A stretch of DNA of 43,991 nucleotides, taken from a virus. Below the pieces are notes generated by a model. That model was not told the origin of the DNA. It was given only the letters and a program-made list of their open reading frames with translations, and searched no databases. The DNA lies in IMG/VR virus record IMGVR_UViG_3300009168_000027, positions 1 through 43,991 of that record; one strand, 5' to 3'. A program made the position numbers and the translations under genes. Every line of letters starts with the position of its first letter. Within the stretch, counting starts at the first letter, position 1. This document shows, piece by piece, positions 37,339-43,991 of this stretch.

Positions 37339-39179
37339 TGCTTGCCAATAAGCTGCCTATAGCGCAACTTGCGTTAAGAAAAGTTTTAGATGCTGACACT
37401 GTAGCGGTAGACGTTGAAACTTCAGGGTTGGACGCTTTTCATCAACACATAGTTGGTTGGGTGCTAACAATTGGACCGGCGCCCGACGATTCTTTCTACA
37501 TACCGGTTCGCCATGCCGGGGGTGGTAACCTGCCCTCTGGTTCCCAGGTGCCGTCCATGGCTACCAACTGGGACGGATCGATCCATCCTATTGAGATAGA
37601 GATAATAAAGGCTCTGTACGGCAAGGAGCTGGTATTCCACAACGCGGCGTTCGACATGAGGTTCATGCACCGCCTTGGATGGTCGCCGTCCGGACCAATC
37701 AGGGACACAATGATTGGTGCCTATCTGACGGACGAACTTAGGCCGTCCCTGTCGCTGGAGGCTGTATGCCGAGAGGAGAAGGTGCAGGAGAAAAGAGGCA
37801 CTGACCTATACAAAGCAATATCCGCTAGAGTTGGGTGCGCCCCCGATAGGAACTCCATGGGGTTCTTGTGGCAGATGCCTGGGGACGATGATCAAGTAGT
37901 TGACTATTCTTGCGGCGACGGCACTTCAACATGGCAACTGTGGGAGTCATTGAAGGTATCAATCTCTAAACCGTATTATGTCAGCGCTAATCGAGAATAC
38001 AGCCTAGAGGCTGTGGCTAGGGTAGAGTTTGATCTGATACCGGTCCTGCACAAAATGTCGATGCGCGGGGTTAAAATAGACGAGGAGCGGCTGGGCAGTC
38101 TAACCAAAGAAATCCTAGAGGAGTTTGACCAGTCTCTGGCAATGATAGGCGAAATGAATGTGCGGTCGCCGCTTCAAGTTAAGGATTACTTTATAAAGCA
38201 CGGCATCACTAACTGGCCAAAGACAGAGAAGGGGGCGGCGTCCTTTCCAGAGTCGTGGCTAAAGACTACCAAGGAAGGCCAGGCTATTGTTAGGGTGCGG
38301 AAGAACAGGACACTGTTAGATTCGTTCTTGATTCCCATGAGCGGCAGGTTTATGCACAACGGCAGGGTGCACACCGAGTTTCACCAAACCCGAGACGAGG
38401 AGTTCGGAACCCGCACCGGCAGGCTATCCACTACCAGCCCCAACATGGGGGCAATGCCGGGAAAGAGACAGGGGGAGCTGGGGAGGCGGTTTCGTGAAAT
38501 ATTCATACCAGACGACGGCATGGAATTCACCGAGGCGGACTATAATGTTTGCGAAATACGGATCTGTGCGCACTATTGTCAAGCTAAGGCGTGGCTGGAC
38601 GGGTTCAAAGCAGGAAAAGACCCCCATACGGCAATCTCCGATGCGTTGGGTATTCCACGTAGGCATGCAAAGACTATCAACTTGGCGCTCATGACCGGGG
38701 CTGGAAAGACCAAGATAGCGTCGGAGTTGGGAATACCACTGCAGGAAGGGTTGGCGGTAGTTGAGCAGTATTTTGACGGCTTACCCGAGTTAAAGGAGTT
38801 CCAGAGACAGGCGACACGAGCGTTCGAGAGCCGTGGCTTCATATCGACCTTGTTGGGGCGGCGGCTACAATTGGCCAAACCCGATAAGGCGTACACCGCT
38901 GTTAATCGACTAACGCAGGGCGGCAACGCTGACATAATCAAGTCCGCGATGGTGGCGCTGGACAAGGTGCCGAATATCGAGACAATGCTGACCGTCTACG
39001 ACTCCACTCTATTCCAACATGCCAAGGGAGACACTAAGGCCAGGAACGACGCTCTCGATACGATAGTTAACATGAAAGAGTTGGGAATCGACTTCTCGGT
39101 GCCGATGCGAGCGGAGTACGGCTCCGGGGCAAGCTGGGGCGAAGCCACGTTCAACGAGGAGGGGTGGTTAGAAAAATGA
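37338..39179 (+). CDS. dpoZ: Family A DNA polymerase, DpoZ candidate
   Basis: 613 residues. The 3'-5' exonuclease is intact: DVET with Asp25 and Glu27, HNAAFDMRF with Asp106, and YSCGD with Tyr190 and Asp194. Polymerase motif A is DYNVCEIRICAHY with catalytic Asp401 and the steric-gate Glu kept. Motif B is RRHAKTINLALMTGAG (441-456) with Lys445; Leu449 stands at the position of E. coli Phe762 and Thr453 at Tyr766. Motif C is VYDST with Asp555, where most family members have HDE. The purZ-mazZ-datZ genes 1 kb downstream make it a DpoZ-type enzyme that copies with 2-aminoadenine. That assignment rests on context and needs a phylogeny; family A itself is certain. Confidence 0.8.
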   Translation: MLANKLPIAQLALRKVLDADTVAVDVETSGLDAFHQHIVGWVLTIGPAPDDSFYIPVRHAGGGNLPSGSQVPSMATNWDGSIHPIEIEIIKALYGKELVFHNAAFDMRFMHRLGWSPSGPIRDTMIGAYLTDELRPSLSLEAVCREEKVQEKRGTDLYKAISARVGCAPDRNSMGFLWQMPGDDDQVVDYSCGDGTSTWQLWESLKVSISKPYYVSANREYSLEAVARVEFDLIPVLHKMSMRGVKIDEERLGSLTKEILEEFDQSLAMIGEMNVRSPLQVKDYFIKHGITNWPKTEKGAASFPESWLKTTKEGQAIVRVRKNRTLLDSFLIPMSGRFMHNGRVHTEFHQTRDEEFGTRTGRLSTTSPNMGAMPGKRQGELGRRFREIFIPDDGMEFTEADYNVCEIRICAHYCQAKAWLDGFKAGKDPHTAISDALGIPRRHAKTINLALMTGAGKTKIASELGIPLQEGLAVVEQYFDGLPELKEFQRQATRAFESRGFISTLLGRRLQLAKPDKAYTAVNRLTQGGNADIIKSAMVALDKVPNIETMLTVYDSTLFQHAKGDTKARNDALDTIVNMKELGIDFSVPMRAEYGSGASWGEATFNEEGWLEK

Positions 39180-39424
39180 GCCCGACAGGTCCTAAAATTC
39201 CTCTTAAGAAACCAGAGTCCTACCTTGATCCTATGGCTCAGGCCGGTATGAACGTGGGTTGTGGGTATGGTAATTATGGTCTTGGGAGTTATCCAGGCAG
39301 TTACCTTCCTCCATGGGCAAATGTGTATGGGCCGACCGATTGGCAGCGCCAGGCATGGATGCTCCAGCAGTGCCATCGTAAAAAGACAACGGACGACTTT
39401 GGCAACACAGGGAGAGAAGGGTGA
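39176..39424 (+). CDS. Small Gly/Tyr-rich protein
   Basis: 82 residues from ATG 39176, overlapping the polymerase stop (ATGA). Basic start (MSPTGPKIPLKKPESYLDP), then Gly/Tyr/Asn/Pro-rich sequence (GCGYGNYGLGSYPGSYLPPWANVYG) and a basic C-terminus. Low complexity, no known motif. It sits between polymerase and nuclease genes, overlapping both. Function unknown. Confidence 0.6.
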   Translation: MSPTGPKIPLKKPESYLDPMAQAGMNVGCGYGNYGLGSYPGSYLPPWANVYGPTDWQRQAWMLQQCHRKKTTDDFGNTGREG

Positions 39425-39888
39425 CTCTTCGAGAAGAAATGATAGAGGAGTGGAAACGAGAGGGGAAGCCAAAGATGCCAACAGAACTCGATATGCAAGA
39501 GAAGCTGGTGGAGGCCGTCAAGAAAGTAGAGGGTGGCTACGGGTTTAAATTGTCTAATAAGTTCCTGGCAGGAATCCCAGATTTATTTCTATCCACTCCC
39601 AGTGTCGGGCCGGTCCTTCTAGAAGTGAAGATGGTCGAGGGGCCGGAGCAACTGGTGTTATTGACACCGTTGCAGCGCCATGTTATAATAAGGCTGAAGG
39701 CAGCCGGGACAGCGGCGGGAATAGTAGTAATAAGACCGGAAGAGGAATTCAGAAGATACACGGCCTATGTAACTACCGATCACGACGTAGTTAGAGTGAA
39801 CAAAGACATGGCTAAGTTCGTTAAGGCAGTGGGAGAGCCGTGGCCGATCGAATACATGATGATGGTAGTGCGGCAGCATGTCACATAG
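39421..39888 (+). CDS. VRR-NUC-type nuclease
   Basis: 155 residues from GTG 39421, overlapping the previous TGA (GTGA). The PD-(D/E)xK core is clear: KFLAGIPDLFL with Asp54, and VLLEVK with Glu68 and Lys70, then a helix around TPLQRHVIIRLKAAG and the strand AGIVVI. This is the VRR-NUC arrangement, seen in stand-alone phage nucleases that cut branched DNA such as Holliday junctions. A role in resolving replication intermediates before packaging is inferred. Confidence 0.8.
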   Translation: MTLREEMIEEWKREGKPKMPTELDMQEKLVEAVKKVEGGYGFKLSNKFLAGIPDLFLSTPSVGPVLLEVKMVEGPEQLVLLTPLQRHVIIRLKAAGTAAGIVVIRPEEEFRRYTAYVTTDHDVVRVNKDMAKFVKAVGEPWPIEYMMMVVRQHVT

Positions 39889-39914
39889 TATCCAGATGAC
39901 AGGCGTGGTATACT
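39879..39914 (+). promoter_or_regulatory. GTGG-TA class promoter of the Z operon
   Basis: TGTCAC-AT, 18 bases, GTGG-TATACT, overlapping the end of the nuclease gene by ten bases. It drives 39933 onward, i.e. purZ, mazZ, datZ and the helicase. Confidence 0.8.
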
Positions 39915-39932
39915 GAGGAGTAGGAGGATACC

Positions 39933-40181
39933 ATGATAATACAAAAATGCACTTGCGGTGAAATCTTTGAAGACAGCAAAGACCTCATGTTCCATATACG
40001 CCAGTGGGCCAGCGCCTGTCATAGGGTGGCGTTGCAACCTAAATTAGACCCCCGAGACCCGGACTACTCAAGAGAAGGCATATTCCAGACTCACAACTGC
40101 TGGATGTGCGACCACGGCAGATTGAAGTGCGTTAACGGCAGTTACAGCCAGTGCAGCTACCCACGAGCGAGGAATGACTGA
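39933..40181 (+). CDS. Small Cys/His-rich protein
   Basis: 82 residues, after GGAGGA. Cys6 and Cys8 (KCTCGEIF), then HIRQWASACH, and a second cluster THNCWMCDHGRLKC with further Cys to the end. Likely binds one or two zinc ions. It is the first gene of the Z operon; its TGA shares a base with the purZ ATG (TGATG). Function unknown. Confidence 0.7.
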   Translation: MIIQKCTCGEIFEDSKDLMFHIRQWASACHRVALQPKLDPRDPDYSREGIFQTHNCWMCDHGRLKCVNGSYSQCSYPRARND

Positions 40182-41200
40182 TGACATTGAGCGTAATCTT
40201 TGGTGGGCAGTTTGGATCGGAGGGTAAGGGGCTAATGGCCTCTTATCTCGCCAAACACCAAAAAATCAGCCTGGCAACGACCGATGCCGGTCCGAATGCC
40301 GGGCATACGGCAATATGGGAGGGGGAGAAGGTAGTTACCTTCCACCTGCCGATGGCCGGGGTGTTATCTCCAGAGTGCTTGATTTGGCTGAACGGCGGCT
40401 CCATTATCAACCCTGACAAGTTGATCGAAGAAGTGGAGGGGTTTGACGTCCAAGGATTTAAAGTGTCGGAGCGGCTTCGAATCCACCCCGCCGCCGCTAT
40501 CATTGACAGGGAGGATATTTTATCCGAAGGTGATCCTTCTGGGGTTATGTACGAAATCTCCGGCACTATGAAGGGTGTCGGCAGGGCCGCCGCCAGAAAG
40601 GTCATGCGCAGCGCCAAAGTGGCCGACGACATACCTGGACTAAAACACTGGATAACCCCGTTCAGCAAGGACTTCTCGCTGTCCAGGGAGAACGTGGTGG
40701 TAGAAGTAGCCCAGGGGTTCTCGCTGGGCGTCAACGCTGGGTTCTACCCGTACTGCACCCACCGAGTTTGTACACCAGCGCAGGGGTTAATGAATGCCAG
40801 TATCCCTACTAACCTTCCCCATACCGTCTACGCTGTCATCCGCGTCAATCCAATCCGTGTCGGTAATACACCGTCCGGATACAGCGGAGACATTTATTCA
40901 GATCATGCTGAAACAACCTGGGAAGACCTTGGCCAGGAGCCGCAATACACCACTGTTACGAATAGGCTCCGCAGAGTGTTCACCTATTCCCACGAGCAAG
41001 TAGAACACATGATCAACTGCTGCAAGCCTGACGTAATATTGGTCAACTTCGCACAGACCACGATGAACAAGATTGTGCATAACATAACCGAGAAAGCTTC
41101 TAGAGTATACACCAACAACGGTTGGCCCGTCCCCCAGTTCTTATACGGCTATGGCCCAAAACCAGAGGATGTCACAAGTGAAATACGAGGAAACGATTGA
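40181..41200 (+). CDS. purZ: 2-aminoadenylosuccinate synthetase (PurZ)
   Basis: 339 residues, shorter than bacterial PurA (about 430) and close to phage PurZ. The nucleotide loop reads FGGQFGSEGKG: Ser13 replaces the catalytic Asp of PurA (GDEGKG), the substitution that marks PurZ. NAGHT with His42 (catalytic His), EKVVTFHLPMAGVL, and the C-terminal TTVTNRLRRVF are as in the family. PurZ joins dGMP to aspartate, giving dSMP, the precursor of diaminopurine deoxynucleotide. It is followed by mazZ and datZ with overlapping frames. A PurA-like role is unlikely given Ser13 and the neighbours. Confidence 0.93.
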   Translation: MTLSVIFGGQFGSEGKGLMASYLAKHQKISLATTDAGPNAGHTAIWEGEKVVTFHLPMAGVLSPECLIWLNGGSIINPDKLIEEVEGFDVQGFKVSERLRIHPAAAIIDREDILSEGDPSGVMYEISGTMKGVGRAAARKVMRSAKVADDIPGLKHWITPFSKDFSLSRENVVVEVAQGFSLGVNAGFYPYCTHRVCTPAQGLMNASIPTNLPHTVYAVIRVNPIRVGNTPSGYSGDIYSDHAETTWEDLGQEPQYTTVTNRLRRVFTYSHEQVEHMINCCKPDVILVNFAQTTMNKIVHNITEKASRVYTNNGWPVPQFLYGYGPKPEDVTSEIRGND

Positions 41201-41432
41201 CGCCATATGCAACGCATCCCGCCTAAAGATGCTTATCAACTCGCATAAGGGAGACATAGAGCAGCTGGACCCAAAGATGGCGATTGAGCTAGCCAAGGGA
41301 GAACTAAACGAACTGTTGGAGGCGATGGAGGCCGACAACTACGAGAAGGCCATTACGGAGTGCGGAGACGTAATGAATTTTATAATATCCGTAGGATACA
41401 ATGCCATAGAAGGATACAGGAGACGCAAATGA
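41178..41432 (+). CDS. mazZ: MazG-type nucleotide pyrophosphohydrolase (MazZ)
   Basis: 84 residues from GTG 41178, nine bases after AGAGG; an in-frame ATG at 41151 has no binding site, so the shorter form is preferred. The MazG metal-binding helices are visible: GELNELLEAME, then ITECGDVMNFII (ExxxE...ExxD pattern). In the S-2L pathway MazZ converts (d)GTP to (d)GMP, supplying dGMP to PurZ. It overlaps purZ by 23 bases and datZ by four. It is on the short side for a MazG domain, but the motif spacing is complete. Confidence 0.85.
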   Translation: MKYEETIDAICNASRLKMLINSHKGDIEQLDPKMAIELAKGELNELLEAMEADNYEKAITECGDVMNFIISVGYNAIEGYRRRK

Positions 41433-41923
41433 GATACACAGACCCAATGTTAAGAGACATGATGCATGTAAAGCGGTGGGCAATTGTGCCTACTACTAAG
41501 CAGCAATCCATAGCAGAACATCAGTACTTTGTGATGCTGTACACCATCGAATTATGCAAGCTGACGGGGCTGACACCAACTAGCAATCTGCTAACCTACG
41601 CCGCCCTGCACGATGTAGACGAAATTCACAGCGGAGACATACCAGCACCGTATAAGCACCCAAGCATAGAATACGACAGCAAGTACACGCAGAATCTTAA
41701 GTCTCTCCTGACCGGCAGCGAGATAAGTCTAGTCAAACTGGCCGACCTTATGGAAGCCACAATGTTCTTGATAGACGAGGCTAACAGTGGCAACAAGAGG
41801 ATTAAACTGTTACTTGAGAAAGTGTTCGCTGAGACTCTAAAGGCGGCTGAAAAGTTCGGGGTGGTGGCAGCGGTGACCTACATGCTCGATGAGGCTTCTG
41901 ATTACAGGGGGAGGTTAGAATGA
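41429..41923 (+). CDS. datZ: HD-domain dATP triphosphohydrolase (DatZ)
   Basis: 164 residues from ATG 41429 (ATGA overlap with mazZ, CAGGAGAC before it); the frame is open further upstream but that part lies inside mazZ. HD signature: His31 in SIAEHQ, His61-Asp62 with Glu65 in ALHDVDE, Asp106 in LADLMEA. It belongs to the YfbR-like group. Arg16-Trp17-x-Ile19 sits where S-2L DatZ has its base-contact residues. DatZ removes dATP to dA and triphosphate so that the polymerase meets dZTP instead. Position between mazZ and a helicase supports the call. Confidence 0.88.
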   Translation: MRYTDPMLRDMMHVKRWAIVPTTKQQSIAEHQYFVMLYTIELCKLTGLTPTSNLLTYAALHDVDEIHSGDIPAPYKHPSIEYDSKYTQNLKSLLTGSEISLVKLADLMEATMFLIDEANSGNKRIKLLLEKVFAETLKAAEKFGVVAAVTYMLDEASDYRGRLE

Positions 41924-43269
41924 CTACGCTATTCCCTGTACAACAGACCGCCTACGACAGAGCCAAGGGCAAAAGGAGATACGGCTACTTTTTAGAAATG
42001 GGCCTTGGCAAGACCCTGTTGGCTCTTCATGAATTTGAAGGACTTTTAAATGATGGGGACGTGGATATTATGATGATATTCTGCCCCAACTCTTTGATAT
42101 CCACCTGGAAGAGCGAGATAGAGAAGCACGGATACAAATTTAATATTCTCACCAAGCCGGATTCTCATAGGCAAGTGGAAAGGGGGTCGGTGATCCTATA
42201 CAACTATGAATCTATTATAGCTTCGCCGGGAAAGCAGATAGCCAATATCCTAACTATTCACAGAGCCTACGCTGTATTCGATGAGTCGGTGCAGATAAAG
42301 AATCACAAGGCGGCTAGGTGGAAGTTGATTGAGAAGTGGCAGCACATGCTGACGTACGCCCGGCTGCTGTCTGGGCGTCCCACGGTACAGTCGCCCATGG
42401 ACCTCTGGACGCAGCTGACTATGCTCAGGGGTGCCGTGAGCAAGAGCCCCTACGCCTTCCGCAACACCTACTGCAGGATGGGCGGCTGGATGAACAAGCA
42501 AGTCATCGGCACTATGAATCCTGATCAACTTACTAAGATTGTGAACGAGGTGGCATTCGTGGCTACTAAGAAGCAATGGACCGACCTGCCAGAAAAGTTA
42601 TACACCGACCGCACCTACGAAATGACGATGTTGCAAAAACACGCCTACGACAAAATGTTCAGAGACATGATAGTGGAGATACAATCCAGACCAATCTCTG
42701 TACAGCAGGCGGTGCACAAGTATAGCAAGCTCCAACAGGTGGGCAGCGGCTTCATGTTTGACGAAACCGGGGAGGCCGTGCCGATCATGAACTTTGACGG
42801 AGTTCCTAAGCTGAAGGTGCTGGAGGAAATACTGGAGGAGACAGACGGCAAGGTTATCGTGTTCGCACACTACCGCCCCTCAGTGGAAGCCCTGAGCAAA
42901 CACTTCAAGTGTCCGACCATTCGGGGCGGCATGAAGGAGGAGGAGATCAAGAATGTCATCGAAGAATTCAACAACGGCGACCACCAAGTGTTCGTCGGAC
43001 AACTCGCGGCCGCCAAATATGGCCTCACTCTATTGGGGCATCCCGGAATGCCGTGCCACACTACCGTATACTTTGAGAACTCATACAGTCTCGACGCCAG
43101 AATCCAGTCAGAAGACAGAAACCATCGCCACGGACAAAAAAACTCCGTCTTGTACATAGACTTAATGGGGACCGCCGTGGAGCGCAAAATAGTCAGGGCG
43201 CTCCAGCACAAAGACGACATTAGCCGATTAGTTATGGGAATGAATGAGGAGGTACAACATGCCGCGTGA
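41920..43269 (+). CDS. SNF2-type SF2 helicase
   Basis: 449 residues. Motif I MGLGKT at 27-32, motif II DESV at 121-124 followed by QIKN (SNF2-type DEXQ/H-IKN), motif III LSGRPTVQSPMDLWTQL, motif V near QVFVGQLAAAKYGLTL and motif VI QSEDRNHRHGQKNSV near 400. Family members translocate on dsDNA and in phages are thought to help replication or recombination. It overlaps datZ by four bases. Comparable SNF2 and VRR-NUC genes occur with purZ in phiVC8-like podoviruses (from memory). Confidence 0.85.
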   Translation: MTTLFPVQQTAYDRAKGKRRYGYFLEMGLGKTLLALHEFEGLLNDGDVDIMMIFCPNSLISTWKSEIEKHGYKFNILTKPDSHRQVERGSVILYNYESIIASPGKQIANILTIHRAYAVFDESVQIKNHKAARWKLIEKWQHMLTYARLLSGRPTVQSPMDLWTQLTMLRGAVSKSPYAFRNTYCRMGGWMNKQVIGTMNPDQLTKIVNEVAFVATKKQWTDLPEKLYTDRTYEMTMLQKHAYDKMFRDMIVEIQSRPISVQQAVHKYSKLQQVGSGFMFDETGEAVPIMNFDGVPKLKVLEEILEETDGKVIVFAHYRPSVEALSKHFKCPTIRGGMKEEEIKNVIEEFNNGDHQVFVGQLAAAKYGLTLLGHPGMPCHTTVYFENSYSLDARIQSEDRNHRHGQKNSVLYIDLMGTAVERKIVRALQHKDDISRLVMGMNEEVQHAA

Positions 43270-43546
43270 GGAAGCTAAAAACATTAGGACTGACATATTA
43301 AATCTTGCCATTAAGGCGTTGGGTAATCGCGGTATACAACACGGCGAAGCCCATCGAAATATGCACCACACGGCTGCTTTGTGGTCCGCCTATCTAGGAG
43401 TTGAAATTTCTAATATAGACGTTGCTCAAATGATGGTGCTCCTCAAGGCCAGCCGAATCAAGTGTGGCGATAACACCGTGCTGGATCATTACGCCGACCA
43501 GTGCGGCTACTCAGCGATTGGCGGCGAGATAGCTCAAAAGTTATGA
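43259..43546 (+). CDS. DUF6378-like protein
   Basis: 95 residues from ATG 43259 after GAGGAGGT; an in-frame start five codons upstream would sit before that site. The pattern NRGIQHGEAHRNMHHTAALWSAYLGVEISNIDVAQMMVLLKASRIKCG...DHYADQCGYSAIGGEI matches the small helical phage family usually annotated DUF6378. Often found near nucleotide-metabolism genes; function unknown. It overlaps the helicase by 11 bases and ends the rightward operon. Confidence 0.8.
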   Translation: MPREEAKNIRTDILNLAIKALGNRGIQHGEAHRNMHHTAALWSAYLGVEISNIDVAQMMVLLKASRIKCGDNTVLDHYADQCGYSAIGGEIAQKL

Positions 43547-43552
43547 ATGGGC

Positions 43553-43591
43553 GGCCCCCACCCAAGGATGACGAGTACTTGAATGGGGGCC
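43553..43591. terminator. Hairpin between convergent operons
   Basis: GGCCCCCA (43553-43560) and TGGGGGCC (43584-43591), perfect eight-base arms with a 23-base loop, six bases after the last rightward stop and 40 bases before the end of the leftward virion block. No T-run; may act on both strands. Confidence 0.55.
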
Positions 43592-43631
43592 TACGCGCCA
43601 AAGGTCGGGGAGGAGATTGACCCGGCAGCGA

Positions 43632-43967
43632 TCAAATTAGTCCAAATTTTGAGAGTATACCGACCTTGGGGCCGCCCAGGCCAAACAGACCTTTGCTAGA
43701 ACCTCCAAGCAACGACGACACCAGACCCTTAGTACCTTTAGCATCGCCAGGCTTTTTAATACCGAGGGTCTGCGCAAACAAATCCATTAAACCAGTGTTA
43801 GAAGGTTTTTCCGCGCCCGCGCCCATACCATAAATTGGGCTGGTTTGCGGAGACACTTCGGTGTCCCCCAGGTCATTGTCTATTAGGCTACTTAATTCGT
43901 CGGGATCGATGCCTAACTGAGTGGCAGTAGCCAACAGGGCCGCCCTCTGCTCATACGATAATGCCAT
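43632..43967 (-). CDS. Small virion-block protein, last gene
   Basis: 111 residues, the final gene of the leftward block once the circle is closed. N-terminus MALSYEQRAALLATATQLGIDPDELSSLID is helical; the rest is Gly/Ser/Lys/Pro-rich with a C-terminal KGLFGLGGPKVGILSKFGLI that may contact membranes. Its start is one base from the stop of the ART-like gene and the two are probably co-translated. A small ejection or head-internal protein is inferred. Confidence 0.6.
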   Translation of the reverse strand: MALSYEQRAALLATATQLGIDPDELSSLIDNDLGDTEVSPQTSPIYGMGAGAEKPSNTGLMDLFAQTLGIKKPGDAKGTKGLVSSLLGGSSKGLFGLGGPKVGILSKFGLI

Positions 43968-43991
43968 TTTACTGCTCCTGCCCCTCCATCA
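43869..43991. repeat. Terminal direct repeat, right copy
   Basis: Identical to 1-123. With the left copy it shows that the contig closes on itself. Confidence 0.95.

Noticed and set aside
40181-41200. Ordinary adenylosuccinate synthetase (PurA) picked up from a host
   Set aside because: About 90 residues shorter than bacterial PurA, Ser instead of catalytic Asp, and mazZ and datZ directly behind it.
41360-41428. Longer DatZ start
   Set aside because: The 23 extra codons lie inside mazZ, and ATG 41429 has both a ribosome site and the ATGA junction used throughout this genome.
1-43991. Temperate lifestyle
   Set aside because: No integrase, excisionase, CI/Cro-type repressor pair, partition genes or attachment site was recognised; the paralogous small-domain proteins could be regulators but do not look like CI.
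1-43991. tRNA, rRNA or known riboswitch
   Set aside because: No cloverleaf, rRNA segment or recognisable aptamer was seen when reading the gaps; a covariance-model search would be needed to exclude them fully.

Overview
The window is a complete, tailed (podovirus-like) bacteriophage genome. Its first 123 bases are repeated exactly as its last 123 bases (1-123 = 43869-43991), so this is a circular or circularly permuted molecule of about 43,868 unique bases, cut inside a virion gene. No integrase, excisionase, repressor or tRNA gene was recognised, which favours a virulent phage. The host cannot be read from the sequence; a GH19-type endolysin and a P22-like head/tail-hub plan suggest, but do not prove, a Gram-negative host.

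Layout. The left ~26.6 kb is one leftward block of packaging, head, tail, lysis and ejection genes. Read in transcription order (right to left) it runs: terminase small and large subunits, portal, scaffold, major capsid, head-tail adaptors, small membrane and spike-base proteins, Ig/lectin-like tail proteins, a 1238-residue tailspike with C-terminal repeat modules, endolysin and holin, tail fibre-like proteins, a tail hub, then a string of large low-complexity or internal (ejection) proteins ending with an ART-PolyVal-like protein. A near-consensus sigma70 promoter (26578-26606) sits exactly where it would give a leaderless terminase mRNA. The right ~15 kb is a rightward early/middle block: short hypothetical and membrane peptides, a PrimPol-SF3 helicase, a putative ssDNA-binding protein, a family A DNA polymerase, a VRR-NUC nuclease, then purZ-mazZ-datZ, a SNF2-type helicase and a DUF6378-like protein.

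The main biological result is a full set of genes for replacing adenine by 2-aminoadenine (2,6-diaminopurine, base Z) in the phage DNA. PurZ carries Ser in place of the catalytic Asp of PurA (GSEGKG instead of GDEGKG). MazZ is a small MazG-type pyrophosphohydrolase, DatZ a compact HD-domain dATP triphosphohydrolase, and the family A polymerase is a DpoZ candidate with an intact proofreading domain but altered polymerase motifs. The three nucleotide genes overlap one another, behind one promoter. In the known Z pathway MazZ makes dGMP, PurZ converts dGMP to 2-aminoadenylosuccinate (dSMP), host enzymes finish dZTP, DatZ destroys dATP, and DpoZ copies the DNA with Z.

Between the two blocks lies about 2.2 kb (26.6-28.8 kb) of mostly regulatory DNA. 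It holds six 16-bp TAGGAA/TTCCTA palindromes, eight copies of the octamer CACATACC, four copies of ACGCGACGTCA, several GC-rich hairpins and three short genes, and looks like a replication origin or control region. Seven sites in the genome share a 36-bp promoter architecture (TGTCAC-AT-N18-GTGG-TA) that precedes the early units on both strands. Three genes sharing a small unnamed C-terminal domain each sit first behind such a promoter or a related one. Several genes of 20-57 residues, many with strong ribosome binding sites or stop-start overlaps, were found by reading the gaps.
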